DNA of 64,000 bases from Dugong dugon (taxonomy: Eukaryota; Chordata; Mammalia; Sirenia; Dugongidae): the NCBI GenBank assembly GCA_030035585.1, contig CM057465.1, positions 31,700,001 through 31,764,000 of the forward strand. Reading direction: 5' to 3'. Position numbers and translations under genes: made by a program. Of the stretch, positions 10,326-22,254 are shown in pieces. The notes below the pieces were generated by a model. That model saw nothing but the letters and a program-made list of their open reading frames with translations, was not told the DNA's origin and made no database searches. Position 1 is the stretch's first letter; each line of letters begins with the position of its first letter.

Positions 10326-11089
10326 GTGAACAAATGATGCACTCATAAAGAATACAGATCAAGTGTCCTAAAGCAAATGAGCAAATATAATACCTTGTTT
10401 GCCAATAGCCAATCCAACTTTTAATACTTCCTTAATGTAAGTTACTCTAAATATATCTTATCTCTATCCTATTTTTATGTATTTATGTCATCTAACATAG
10501 TGACTCAGGTTGAGTTCTTCAGGAAATTGTGCTTTTCATGCAGGTGGTTTATTGAGGAATGACTTCAAGATCAACACATGTAAGGGAGGAAGAGAAGCAG
10601 GCTTGGATGGAGGCAGAAATTGATTAGCAATGCAGTTTTCACAACAAAAGTAATTCTCATAGGGAGATCTAGTGCTGGAATGACCCTTTAAAGTTGTCCT
10701 GAATTGAGGCAAGAGAACCAGGTTTCTGTAACTCTGAATAGATCAATCATTGCATATGGGCTGTTTAGTTTGCACCTTTTCAAGGCACATGAATTTGAAT
10801 AAAGGAGCCCACTTTGTCAAGGGGGAAATGTGGGTCATCAGTGTATTACACTCCTGGCCACTGGAGGAATGAGTAGGGCACTTCCCATAGCATGGATTGT
10901 TCAATTTGTAGGTGGATTATTCCCTCTCTCCTTCTCTCACTATAAATGCTATCTTTGTAACTGTCCAAAACCCACATGAAACAAAGAAATCTAACTACTC
11001 CCTACCCTGATGGCCATCAGTTAACTCAGACATTCCAAACCACACAGCTGCCAGAATTCTTTCAAAAATACAAGGGATTTATTTAAATA
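10326..11089. other. Unassigned DNA
   Basis: I recognise nothing specific. The stretch around 10540-10900 has a repeat-like look but I cannot name a family. Confidence 0.4.
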
Positions 11090-11560
11090 AATTTGTTGAC
11101 TTCTAATTTCCTACAGATTAAATCTCAAACTCCTATCCCAGTATATATAATGTACTTTCAGGTCTGTTTTTCTTGTCTTATCTCTTCTTGGTCCTGATGT
11201 CACAGCTCTTCTAGACTTTTTCATCCCCAAAGCAACAATGGCCTTGTGCTAGTCTCAACTTTTCACGTGTTCCTCGCTCTTCCTGGAGCTGAAAATCTCG
11301 TCCTCATTCTTCAAGAAGCACCTTAAAGCTCTTTCTTCTGTGAAGCCTCCTCCAGAGTCCTCAGGCAAGATCAAGTACAGTCCCTTTTGTACTTCATCGC
11401 TTTGTTCATGAACACTGTTAGACTATTCAATACTGTTATTTCAATAATCTTCATAAATGATGCTCTCTCTTCCTATCGCAATTAATACCATCAGCGTTGT
11501 CCGCATTTCATGACATATAATAAGTATCAGATATAAGTTTATGGAATGAGTGAATGAATG
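11090..11560 (+). mobile_element. L2 LINE 3' end relic
   Basis: The order of segments matches an L2 3' end: AATCTCAAACTCCTATCCC, a CTTCAAGAAGCACC-like segment, GTGAAGCCTCCTCCAGAG, then a tail with ATGAGTGAATGAATGAATGA. It is diverged and without coding capacity. Confidence 0.6.
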
Positions 11561-11925
11561 AATGACGTAGTTTGTCTATTTTACCATATACATTAGAATA
11601 TTGAGTAGAAAATATTGTGACTATACTGAAGAAATTTTTGTAGGAGTATGTGTCAAAATGTTCTGTTTTGCTTTTGTTTGCATTCTCTTCTCTCATCACT
11701 CAGAAAGCCAGAGAATCTATTGCTTCCGCTAACGTTTTCCCAAATTTCTGTAAATCATTAAATGCCTGACCTATATTTATCAAGCAACAATCTAGAGACA
11801 AATCATTATATTAGAAACAGTAAGAATATTTTTTTAGGATTTTACCTTATGGCTTCTTCTAATTTCTTCCCTGTAAACACCATATGCTATGCTTATGTAT
11901 AATTTTTTCGTATGATCATTCAATG

Positions 11926-12328
11926 TTGTTGTTGTTGCTGTTAGGTGCCCTTGAGTCAGTTCCAACCCATAGTTACCCTATGTACAACAGAACGAAACAC
12001 TGCCCAGTCCTGTGCCATCCTCATGACTGTTGCTATGCTTGAGCCTATAGATGCAGCTACTTTGTCAGTCCATCTCTTTGAGGGTCTTACTCTTTTTCAC
12101 TGACCCTCTACTTTACCAAGTATAACGTCCTTCTCCAGGGACTGGTTCCTCCTGATAACATGTCCAAAGTATGTGAGACATAGTCTCACCATCTTCACTT
12201 CTACAGCGCATTTTGACTGTACTTCTTCCAAGACAGATTTCTTTGTTCTTTTGGCAGTCCATGGTATATTCAATATTCTTTGCCAACACTGCAACTCAAA
12301 GGAGTCAATTCCTTTTCTTATTCATTAT
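11926..12328 (-). mobile_element. RTE 3' fragment, antisense
   Basis: On the minus strand this holds the RTE C-terminal region (frame 12097-12294 reads TYFGHVIRRNQSLEKD, also present in other copies) and ends in a GTT-rich tail at 11926. Imperfect flanks TCATTCAATG (11916-11925) and TCATTAGATG (12329-12338) are a probable duplication, 8 of 10 matching. Confidence 0.82.
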
Positions 12329-12338
12329 TCATTAGATG

Positions 12339-13289
12339 TTTGGATATATGCAACTTTCAATATTTCTTTCAATTATAATGATAGCAATAGGAATAAAATG
12401 TTATATTATTAAATATACCTTTTGGAAGCTACATGTAACAATCATTCATTAATTCTTAAACAAATATTTTACTGTTTTCCCAATACACCACCCCGACACT
12501 TACAACAACATAAGAAAAATTTTCATTGGCAATGATCAGAATTAACTATAACTTTTCTCCATTCACATTAGTCATAAGAAACTGAGACTCAGCTCACTCA
12601 TCATCACCTGGATTCTCAATATTATACTGTTCTGCACATCTCATCTAATCCATCACCTAACCTTTCCCAAATTTAGGAATCTTTTTAGCATACCTCGAGA
12701 AGTCAAATTATATGGTCAGCAAAGTCCTCCATATCATGCACTTCTTCTGTCAAAATTTCCTTCATCTTCTTTTTCTGGCTGTAATATGACTTTCCCAGGG
12801 AACACTGTTTATCTTACTATCAGCGTTTGGCCTGGGAAACAGAAACCACTCTAGAATTCCAAGTTATAAGATTTTTAACAAAGGAAATTAGATATTTACA
12901 CAACTGCTAGAACTGTATGGGTAGTGAAAATTAGGTAAGGTTCTGCTGGAATTTACAAAATCTAAAAGTACCTGAACCTCATGTTAGCCATCAATAACAA
13001 TCTCAGGGGCCTGCAGCACAGAGAAGGAGATTCCTAAGAACAGTCTTGGAACTGCTGCTAAAGCTCTTTCATCTACCCACATATCTGTATATAACTTCCC
13101 ACCATCCAAATCTTACTCAAGTCTGTACTGTTAATATAATGGAATCTGAAAGAAAATAGAAACTAGGATTTTTGGAAATATATGTTCAAGTCTATACCCT
13201 GAGATGCAGAGGAGACTGTAATAGAAGTAATAACAATGCTGAGATGATAAAAGCCAGTGCACACTAGGGACCCTCCTTGTTCCTAACTG
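12339..13289. other. Unassigned DNA
   Basis: It is AT-rich with a few pyrimidine-rich stretches (12600-12790) that faintly recall L2. No feature is supportable. Confidence 0.4.
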
Positions 13290-13869
13290 ATGCTTGTGAT
13301 GGTTAAGATTGTGCATCAACTTGGCTGAGTCATGATTCTCAGTGTTTATATGTGATCGCTCCCATGATGGGATCAGCTGTGAGTAGCCAATCAGCTGAAA
13401 GGGAGTTTCCTTGGGCATGTGGCCTGCATCCAAATGTAAGAAGATGTTCTGGCTTTTTGCTCACTCTGGATTCTGCAGCTGCCTCCTGTTTGTCTGACCT
13501 CTGGTTCTTGGGACTTGGAAGAAACATGATTGAAAAATTGGAGACAAGGATTTATGGGAAGAAATACGTGTATAGACCTCTCTGAATGGGCCAAAGAAGT
13601 GAAGATATTTGTGTCTCATATGAATGCTCACCAAAGGGTGATCTCAGCAGAGAATGATTTTAACAATCAAGTGGATAGGATGATGCATTCTGTGGAAACA
13701 GTCATCCTCTTTCCCCAGCTACTCCCATCATTGCTCAATGGGCTCATGAACAAAGTAGTCATAGTGGAAAGGATGGAGGTTATGCATGGGCCCAGCAACA
13801 TGGACTTCCACTCACCAAGGCTGACTTGGCTACAGCCGCTGCTGAGTGACCAATCTGCCAGCAGCTGAG

Positions 13870-14940
13870 ACCAACACCGAGTCCCCAATATGGCACCATC
13901 CCTCAAGGTGATCAGCCAGCACCCTGGTGGCAAGTTGATTACATTGGACCACTTACATCATGGAAAGGGCAGTGTTTTATCCTTACTGGAACAGACACTT
14001 ACTCTGGATATGGATTTGCCTTCCCTGCACACAATGCTTCTGCCAAAACTACCATCCATGGACTTACAGAATGCCTTACCCACTGTCATGGTATCCCACA
14101 CAGCAGTACCTCTGATCAAGGGACTCACTTTACAGCAAATGAAGGGCAGCAGTGGGCCCCCATGCTCATGGAATTCACTGGTCTTACCATGTTCCCCATC
14201 ATTCTGAAGCAGCTGGCTTGACAGAACGATGGAACGGCCTTCTAAAGACACAACTATGGTGTCAGCTAGGTGGCAGTACCTTGCAGGGTTGGGGCAGTGT
14301 TCCCCAGGAGGATGCATATGCTCTAAACCAGCATCCAATATATGGTGCTGTTTCTCCCATAGCCAGGATTCATGGGTCCAGGAATCAAGGGGTGGAAATT
14401 AGAGTGGCAGCACTCACTATTACCCTTAGTGACCCACTCACAAGATTTTTGCTTCCCTTACCCATGACCTTATCCTCTGTAGGTCTAGAGGTCTTAGTTC
14501 CAAAGAGAAGAATGCTCTTACCTGGAAACATATCCCTAATACCATTGAACTGGCCACTTTGGGCTTCTTATGCCTCTGGATCAACAGGCAAAGAAGGGAG
14601 TCACCATAACGGCTGGTGTGATTGATCCTGATTGCCAAGAGAAAATCTGATTGGTATTACATAATGGAGGTAAAGAAGAGTATGTCATGAATGTAGGAGA
14701 TCCCTTAGGGCATCTCATAGTACTACCACGCCCTGTGATTAAAGTCAATAAAAAGCTATAGCAACACAATTCTGACATGACTACTATTGGCCCAGACCCT
14801 TCAGGAATGAAGGTTTGGGTCACCCCACCAGGTAAAGAACCACGACCAGCTGAAGTGCTTGCTGAGAGCAAAGGGAATACAGAACAGGTGATGGAAGAAG
14901 GCAGTTCTAAATACCAGTTACATCCAGATGACTAGTTGCA
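13870..14940 (+). pseudogene. ERVL pol remnant: integrase core and dUTPase-like region
   Basis: Read on the plus strand, the integrase core shows VDYIGPL (from 13934) and SDQGTHFT (14111-14134) in one frame. The downstream EAAGLTERWNG block (from 14206) lies in another, so an indel falls between. These blocks hold the D, D and E positions of the integrase family. Further on, GVIDPD (from 14618) resembles a dUTPase motif, in agreement with the known ERVL habit of carrying dUTPase after integrase. A TGA interrupts soon after it. The protein is dead because of frameshifts, stops and loss of everything upstream. Evidence for integrase is strong; for dUTPase it is moderate. Confidence 0.78.
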
Positions 14941-15173
14941 GAAACAAGGACTGTAATTGTTATGACTATTTCTGTTTTGTATGTGTGCATCAAATATTTT
15001 TGTTTTCTTCACTTATGAAATAGAAGATTTAAATGAAGTTAGTATGTTTTCAGTTGTACATGAGTCAGTAGTATCACATTAGGCTCAAGTATGACTTTAC
15101 AATTGTCCGTTTTTCAGAGATTATGTATGGTTTAAGGAGATGTGTACAGGTGCCAAGTGGACTAGGGGTGGAC

Positions 15174-15629
15174 TGTGATGGTTAAGATTGTGTGTCAACT
15201 TGGCTGGGTCATGATTCTCAGTGTTTATATGTGATCATCCCCATGATAGAATCTCTTGTGAGTAGCCAATCAGTTGACAGGGAGTTCCCTTGGACGTGTG
15301 GCCTGCATCCGAATATAAGCAGACATTCTGGCTTTTTGCTCACTCTGGATCCTGTGGCTCCCTTCTGTTTGTCTGACCTTTAGTTCTTGGGACTTGAGCT
15401 ATCAGATTATCTGCCTATCTTGGGATCTGTTGATCTTCACAGCCTGTGAGTGGGAGCCCTGCTTTCCGACCTGCCAATCTTGGGTTTGCCAGCCCTGCAG
15501 CAATGTGAATCAGGAGAAGCCTCTATCCACTCATTCACTGACTTGGGATGTTCCATGAACATCATTCTCTCTATATATATGTTTATACGCTTACTACTTT
15601 TGCTTGTCTAGACAACCCAGCCTAAGACA
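15174..15629 (+). repeat. ERVL 3' LTR (complete)
   Basis: This 456-bp LTR runs from TGTGATGG to AAGACA. Related but diverged LTRs stand alone at 47966-48475 and 52479-52958. The preceding purine-rich tract and the following ATGCT duplication fix its ends. The TATATATATG stretch near 15570 lies where related LTRs carry a TA-rich region. Confidence 0.85.
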
Positions 15630-15982
15630 ATGCTTGTAGAATATTATCCCTCTATCTTCTCTAAAATATCTCAGATTTGGAACTCATACCTTCAGGTTGT
15701 ACTGTTACTGCCCTCTCCCAAATATATTTCAGTTATTAGACCCTGTTTCAAGTCCCCTTAATTCCTTAAAGATCGTGGCTAGTGAATCTCTGTCACTTTC
15801 TCTCATACTACTCTTATAATAATTCTTGGTGACTCTCAAATCTATATATATGATTTTCCCATTATTCTGGCCTCTCAGTTCCTTGACATTTTTTTTTTTT
15901 TTCATCCAACGACCTTGTCTTTTACCCTACCTCAGATATTCCCTTTCCATAGTTATACTCTTGACTTTGGTGTTAGTAATAA

Positions 15983-16221
15983 CTGTTGTTGTTGTTAGGC
16001 ACCATGAGCCAGTTCTGATTCACAATGACCCTATGTACAACAGAATGAAAAACTGCCCAGTCCTGTGCCATCCTCACAATTTCTGCTGTGTTTGAGCCCA
16101 TTGTTGCAGCCACTGTGTCAATCCAGCTTGTTGGGGATCTTCCTCTTTTTTGCTGACCTTCTACTTTACCAATCCTGATGTCCTTCTCCAGGGTCTGGTC
16201 TCTCCTGATAACATGTCCAAA
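15983..16221 (-). mobile_element. RTE 3' fragment, antisense, inserted in an L2 relic
   Basis: The minus strand ends in the RTE tail (GTTGTTGTTGTTAGGCACC on the plus strand) and covers only the last 240 bp of the element, from the DKVEG-type C-terminal region onward. L2-like text resumes at 16222. I could not identify a convincing duplication. Confidence 0.8.
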
Positions 16222-16560
16222 CCTCTACTAGATGTCTCAAACTGAAACAGTTCAAAATTGACTTTCTTGCCCTCCCCCACCACCTCAAACGTGCTCCCCC
16301 CACAGTTTTCTCCATGTCGGCTATAGCATAGCCATTCTTCCAGTTGCATAGGCCAAAAACATTCAAGTCTTCTGTGACTCTTTTCTTCTCATATGATGCA
16401 TATGCTCAGAAAACACTCTTGGTTCCACCTTTTAAATATCTACGTCTGAACACTTCTCTCTAGCTCTAATGCCACAGTCATCTTTATCCAGGACAGTTGT
16501 AAAGATCTCCAAGCTAATCACTCTATTTCCATCATTGGTTCTACATCATCTATGGGATAT
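16222..16560 (+). mobile_element. L2 LINE coding relic
   Basis: Segments such as ATGTCTCAAACTGAAACAG, CTTCCAGTTGCATAGGCC and CCACCTTTTAAATATCTAC follow the order of a mammalian L2-type coding region. It is very diverged. The part before the RTE insertion (about 15690-15980) may belong to the same relic. Confidence 0.5.
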
Positions 16561-17054
16561 TAAAAAAACAAGCAAACAAAAACCAAAATGAAACAAAAAC
16601 CCACTGTGCATGTCAGTGTGGAATATATATTATTTATCTTCTATAAAGAATATGATGCTGAAGATTTCTTTTTTTTATATTCTGGAACAAATTTTGACAT
16701 AGTTTGGCCACAAATATTACACTGCACGTCTTTGACAAATAACAAAATATGTTGTTGTTATTACTGTTCTGTTTTGAAATTGGAGAAATATGTGCGTAGT
16801 TATAGAGTTAAAAGAAAGCAACAAGACTGAGAATGTTTAAAGATGTGAGAGAGAGGATAAATTGGTTAAGTACATGTCTAGAGGAATTTCAAAAACCAAA
16901 GGACTACTGTTTCAAGAGAGGAGAAAGACAATTCTGAGACAATAGGGAGGAAAACTAGATGTGAAGAGTGTGGTCAGACCTTAGATACTCTAACTGTTCT
17001 CTATATATTTGGATACATTATTCAAACACTTCAAACCTCAGTTTTCTTGTCATT
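16561..17054. other. Unassigned DNA
   Basis: There is an A-rich tract at 16559-16600 and otherwise no recognisable feature. Confidence 0.4.
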
Positions 17055-17150
17055 GATTATTTGTTCAACAAACATTTACTGATTATCTGTTATGTATTGT
17101 CACTCTGCTAGTCATTGAAGATGTCATGGTTAAAAACAAATAAGAAGAAG
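17055..17150 (-). mobile_element. L2 tail fragment, antisense
   Basis: TTGTTCAACAAACATTTACTG followed by a TATGTATTGTCACTCTGC stretch resembles the antisense L2 3' end. It is short and old. Confidence 0.45.
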
Positions 17151-17164
17151 AACAAAGCTAGTCC

Positions 17165-17280
17165 TCTTAAAGGGCAGTTTGGGAACTGGCTTAGTGTCAC
17201 TTCTACCACATTATATCCTATTGGTCAAAGCAGTCAAACATCCAAACTAAAGCAAGGGGGTGGACTTTATTTCTCTGTTA
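17165..17280 (-). mobile_element. MLT1-type LTR fragment, antisense
   Basis: The stretch with GTCACTTCTACCACATTAT and TTGGTCAAAGCAGTCAA matches the same part of the longer antisense MLT1-type LTR near 55360-55410. Confidence 0.5.
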
Positions 17281-17986
17281 CAAATTGCCTTTATTTTGTG
17301 GGACTTATATTGGGTGAGATAAGTGATTGAATAGAAAGGATAATATAGTTTGCTTATAAAATAAATAGCAGAATTTGGTGAACTATTCTTTTGCTATAAC
17401 TATTCATGCAACAGAAGTATCAAGTACAGTCACCTTTCTTGGTTCATTTCCCTGGATCTACTGGCCATTTTCTTTAGTGATTCTTACCATCTGATGAATA
17501 TTAATTCTCAGCCTAAATTGACAGATATTTTTTTCCTTTCTCTTTCACAAGTGAGGGCATTATTGGAGTTTTTGTTTGTTTTGTTTTGTTTGTTCAGCTA
17601 CATATTCAGGTGAAATCATATTCCAGCCTATTATTTATGGCTCATCTTTCACAAATAACTAGACCATGAGCCCCAAACCTTCTTCTTCTAGCCAAAATGA
17701 GTAAATTTTTGAAATTAAAGGATCAAGGTGTATCCCATATTTTCACATAGATTAGAAGTGACTGATTTCCACCTGATTCAAGCATTTACTCTTTGTTATT
17801 TTCTCTGTGCGCTTTTAGTCAACAGATTGAGTTCAGTAGAGAACACTATTTTTCTGTTAGTGGAAAAGAAGAAAGCCTGATTATTCCTTTAAGTTAAAGG
17901 AAGATTCCCAATGACATGGAATTTAATGTTTGGATTATTTTACTTTATGTGACTGTGGCAAACTATTGGATATGTTTAATTATTAG
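17281..17986. other. Unassigned DNA
   Basis: Nothing specific is visible apart from a T/G-rich run near 17565-17595. Confidence 0.4.
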
Positions 17987-17991
17987 GTGAC

Positions 17992-18524
17992 TGTCTCAAT
18001 CATCTAGTGCTGCTCTAACAGAAGTACCACAAGTGGATGGCCTCAACAGAGAGAAATTCATTGTCTTCACAGTCCAGTAGGCTACAAGTCCAAATTCAGG
18101 GCATCAGCTCCAGGAAAAGGCTCTCTCTCTCTCTGTTGGCTCTGGAGAAAGGTCCTTGTGATACCTCAGTCTTTCCTTGGTCTGGGAGTATCTCAGCACA
18201 GGAACCTCAGGTCCAAAGGATGCACTGTGCTCCCAGCACTACTTTCTTGTGGTGTGAGGTTCCCATGTTTCTCTGCTCGCTTCTCTCTTTTATATCTCAA
18301 AAGAGATTGCATTAAGACACTAATCTTGTCAACCTCATCAGTAAAACCTCATCACAGTGAAAGAATTTATAACACATGAGGAGATCACATATAATCTCAT
18401 CATAGTGGTAGAGTTTACAACACATAAGGAAATCACATCAGATAACACAATCATACAATACTAGGAATCATGACCCAGCCAAGTTGCTGCCCAAATTTTG
18501 GGGGGACACAATTCAATCCATGAC
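17992..18524 (-). mobile_element. Solo MaLR-type LTR with target-site duplication
   Basis: This is a single LTR of the kind flanking the nested element at 1834-3764, with ends TGTC...GACA. Perfect 5-bp duplications GTGAC (17987-17991 and 18525-18529) show it is complete and probably arose by LTR-LTR recombination. Its TATA-like motif is on the minus strand near 18286-18298. Confidence 0.88.
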
Positions 18525-18687
18525 AGTGACAAAGGGAAATTGTGACAAGATTTGTTTCTTCAAAACAGCTTTTATCTTACATTTCATTTCACTGTTTTCA
18601 GATTTCATTACCAAAAAAAAAAAAAAAAGGATGCAAATATTGCCATATGCTTTTTTTCCATTTAGAAAAAAAAATACCATTTTATTG

Positions 18688-20145
18688 TATTGTTGTTGTT
18701 GTTATGTGCCATCAGATTGGTTCCTATGTACAACAGATTGAAGATTGCTAGGTTCTGCACCATCCTCATAATTTGTTGCTATGTTTGAACTCATTGTTAC
18801 GGCCACTGTGTCACTCCATGTCATTGAGGGTCTTCCTCTTTTTCGCTGACCATCTACTTTACCAAGCATGATGTCCTTCTCCAGGGATTGGTCATTCCTC
18901 ATAACATATGCAACATTCATGAGACAAAGTTTCACCATCCAGGCTTCCAAGGAGCCTACTGGCTGTATTTCTTCCAAGACAAATTTGTTCCTTCTTCTGG
19001 CAGTCTGTGGCATATTCAATATTCTTCTTCAACACCACAAGTCAAATGCATCAATTCTTCTTATTCATTGTCCAGCTTTTGCTGGCATATGAAGTGATTG
19101 AAAATACCATGGCTTGGGTGAGGCACACCTTAGTCCTCAAAGTGACATCTTTGCTTTTTAACACTTTAAAGAGGTCTTTTGCAGCAGATTTGTCCAATGC
19201 AATACGTCTTTTGATCTCTTGACTGCTGCTTCCATGGGCATTGATTGTCAATCAAAGTAAAATGAAATCATTGACAACTTTGACCTTTTCTCCATTTATC
19301 CTGATGTTGCTTATTGGTCCAGTTGTCAGGATTTTTGTTTCCTTTATGCTGAGGTGCAATCTATACTGAAGGCTGAGTCTTTGTTCTTCATCAGTAAGTG
19401 CTTCAAGTCCTCTTAGCTTTCAGCAAGCAAGGTTGTGTCATCTGCATATCAAAGGTTGTTAACGTGTCTTTCTCCAATCCTGGTACCAAGTTCTTTTTCA
19501 TATGGTCCAGGTTCTTGAAGTATTTTCTCAGCATACAGATTGAATAAGTATGGTGAAAGGTTACAACTCTGATGTACACTTTTCCTGATTTTAAACCACG
19601 CAGTAACCCCTTGTTCTGTTCAAATGACTGTCTCTTGGTCCATGTACAGTTTCTGCATAAGCACAATTAAGTGTTCTATAATTCCCATTCTTCTCAATGT
19701 TATCCATAATTTGTTACGAATCACTCAGTCAAATGCCTTTACACAGTCAATAAAACACAGGTAAACATTTTTCTGGTATTCTCTGCTTTCAGCCAAGATC
19801 CCTCTACATCAACAATGATACTCCTTGTTCCACATCCTCTTCTGAACCCAGCTTGAATTTCTGGCACTTCCCTGTTGAGGTACGTAATTCTGCAACTGCG
19901 ATTGAATGATCTTCAACAAAATTTTACTTGTGTGAGACTTTAATGATATTGTTTGATAATTTCCACATTCTTTTGGATCACTTTTCTTTGGAATGGGCAC
20001 AAAATATGGATCTTTTCCAGTCGGTTGGCCAGGTAGCTGTCTTCCAAATTTCTTGGCATAGATGAGTGAGCACCTCCAGTGTGGCATCCATTTGTTGAAA
20101 CATCTCAGTTGGTATTCTGTCAATTCCTGGAGCCTTATTTCAGTA
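18688..20145 (-). mobile_element. RTE, 1.4-kb 5'-truncated antisense copy
   Basis: The minus strand carries the RTE from just before the reverse transcriptase to the 3' tail at 18688. The frame 19809-20123 includes VPIPKKSDPKECGNYQ and SLKSHTSKILLKII. The 18702-19019 frame holds the conserved C-terminal region. Many frameshifts are present. At the 5' break a 28-30-bp stretch (ATTCCTGGAGCC.../ATTCCTGAAACC...) is imperfectly repeated in tandem at about 20124-20192, perhaps a local duplication formed at insertion. Confidence 0.85.
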
Positions 20146-20344
20146 TATTATTTATTTTAATTCCTGAAACCTTTATTTTAGTATATTGATAAAATAAGAA
20201 ACATTATATATATATCATATTAGAATATGAAAGCTATGTCTTTCCAGTTTTAATACTGAAAATTAGAAAACACTCAGGTTTAGGCTACAAAATTACTAAC
20301 AATATTTATTTTTTATTAACTTCTTTTTTATGAACTGTGATTTC

Positions 20345-20555
20345 ATTTTCACACAAATAACTTGCTCTTTGTATGTTTGTTTGCCAACTGCACCCACCCC
20401 CTGTGAAATATTTTCATAAGCACCACTATGCCAATTTTGTTTACACGTTGCTGTAAAAAAAATTAGCATAGCACACTTAGAAAAATACCTCTATGGGGGA
20501 GACCATGGTTGGCAAACAAATGTAACAGGCACGTGTTATTTGAGTAAAAACACCC
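20345..20555. mobile_element. Palindromic MITE-like element
   Basis: Two arms of about 100 bp (20345-20444 and 20453-20555) are inverted copies of each other around a short core ACGTTGCT. Paired landmarks are TTTGTTTGCCAAC on the left against GTTGGCAAACAAA on the right, and CTATGCCAATTTTG against AATTAGCATAG. A half copy occurs at 39328-39460, so this is a dispersed repeat and not a local hairpin. No protein is present. Long inverted arms without coding sequence point to a non-autonomous DNA transposon. I cannot name the family. Confidence 0.7.
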
Positions 20556-20760
20556 TACATTGATCACTATATTAAAAGAAACACTAACAAAACTTTTTAT
20601 AGGTGCTCTGTCTATACATAGAATTGGCTAATTCTTCTATCCTTCCTCCTTTGGTTCTGCTGAATCAAGGAAAAACTCTTAAGTGATATGCGTTAAACAG
20701 GTTCCATTCTACCAGCACTGTACATTGGAGGATAGTAACAAAGGCACCGTTTCTGTCCTT

Positions 20761-20975
20761 GTTGTTGTTATTGTGTGCCATCGAGTCGATTCTGACTCAT
20801 AACAACCTTATAGTGACCCTATAGGACAAAGTAAAACTGCTCCATAAGGTTTCCTAGGCTGAAATCTTAAAGGGAACAGATAGGTCTTTCTCCCACAGAG
20901 CGCCTTGCCGGTTTGAACCACCCACATTTCGGTTAGCAGCCGAGCACTTAACCATTGCACCACTAGTTCTCCTTC
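20761..20975 (-). mobile_element. AfroSINE, long form, antisense
   Basis: The tail (GTTGTTGTTATTGTGTGCC on the plus strand) lies at the left and the tRNA-like head at the right (GTTAGCAGCCGAGCACTTAAC). It is flanked by TTTCTGTCCTT (20750-20760) and TTTCTGTCTTT (20976-20986), 10 of 11 matching. Confidence 0.88.
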
Positions 20976-20986
20976 TTTCTGTCTTT

Positions 20987-21339
20987 AGAGAGCTTATTAT
21001 CCAACTGGGGAAGTAAAGATATAAAACATGATGGGAGAGCACTTATATGCACAAGAATATCGTGCGTAACATAAATGCACTAGCAATTCAGAAAAAAGAT
21101 CGACGTAGAGTGGAATTATAAGAGTCAGCTAAGGATAAGGATAACAGTGTAGATTGTGTCAGATTAATAATACCCTGCTTCTGATTTATCTCCTCAGCCT
21201 GTCCAAATTTTATCCATTCTTCATTTTTAAAAGCAGCTCCAAATTTTTACGAAATCAATCTTGATTAGGTCTCACCACTTCTCTGAGTTTCTGCTTTATT
21301 CAACCATTTTAATATTTATAATCACATATGGGGTCATTC
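20987..21339. other. Unassigned DNA
   Basis: A weak L2-like stretch may lie at 21180-21300. It is not firm enough to call. Confidence 0.35.
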
Positions 21340-21760
21340 TTTCTGTGAGTAATTTCACAATATATGCATATCTTAGCACATATCCTTGATAATTTCCCCC
21401 AACTGAAATTTCTGATTCTTCATACATGCGAGGATTTTATACATTTTACCAAATTGCCCTCCAGGAAGTCTGTGCCTATTTATATTTCCACCAATCAGTG
21501 AGCATATTTGGTTTACCATCATCAGACATTTACCAACAGAGGATGGAATCCATGATCAATCCTTGAAAATTTTATAGGAAAATAGTATTTGTTTTCTTTG
21601 CAATTCTTTGATTATTAATATGATTAAATATTCAGCAATATGTTTGTTGGTCATTTGTATTGCCATTTTTCTAAAAGACTTTTCTCATGTTTTTTCACAC
21701 CTTTTTGAACCTCGTGTTTGTCTTTTCCATATTAATTTAAAAAAACAAATGTTTTAGTTA
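21340..21760 (-). mobile_element. Old L1 ORF2 relic, antisense
   Basis: ACCAAATTGCCCTCCAGGAAG, TTTCCACCAATCAGTG, TTTGCAATTCTTTGATTATTA and GTTTGTTGGTCATTTGTATTG occur in the order expected for antisense mammalian L1 ORF2 C-terminal sequence. It is heavily decayed. Confidence 0.6.
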
Positions 21761-22254
21761 ATTTATATCTATGGTTCCTTATTGTTTTATTTTAATAATA
21801 ATAATTGCTTTTTAAAATTTAACCTTAGGTTAGTTATTCATATGCTATTTAGTTGTTTTCTGGGGCGGCGGGGTGCTTCTTTTAAGTGTGCCTTTACTTT
21901 TCCTTCTCATTTTCACGGTAGACTCACATGATCAGTGAGTATATATTAAGTGCTGAACAAATATTTGTTGAATAAAAACATTGGAAATCAATCATTCTAA
22001 TTACATCAGTTAGCTGAAGGTCACACTTATGTGAATTTAACCTACAGAGTGAAAAGTGCTTTAAGTCATCTATGACAATCATAATTGATAACATACAGTG
22101 AGTTACTGGTTTTCAGTACCTCAAAAATTATAAAGAAAAATAAAACCATCCCTAAATATAAATGGGCCCTTTATGTATAAAAAGAAGAAAGAAATTAGAT
22201 GACAGTTTGCTTACTTGGTGTGGTTGTTTTAAAACATGTTGGCAGTTTTTTTGA
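21761..22254. other. Unassigned DNA
   Basis: It contains an L2- or MIR-like tail at about 21930-21985 (TAAGTGCTGAACAAATATTTG) and otherwise nothing specific. Confidence 0.4.

Larger units (their letters stand above)
13295..15629 (+). mobile_element. ERVL provirus, internally deleted
   Basis: Two LTR copies start TGTGATGGTTAAGATTG, at 13295 and 15174. The 3' LTR is complete (15174-15629, ending CTAAGACA). The 5' LTR is cut at about 13527. The element is flanked by perfect 5-bp duplications ATGCT (13290-13294 and 15630-15634), the ERVL length. The remaining interior holds only the end of pol: integrase, then a dUTPase-like region. The primer-binding site, gag, protease, reverse transcriptase and RNase H are missing. 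A purine-rich stretch (CTAGGGGTGGAC) just before the 3' LTR is the likely polypurine tract. Confidence 0.88.

Noticed and set aside
13530-14625. Several overlapping frames that could be read as a multi-exon host gene
   Set aside because: Integrase motifs, paired LTRs and matching 5-bp flanks show they are a decayed ERVL.
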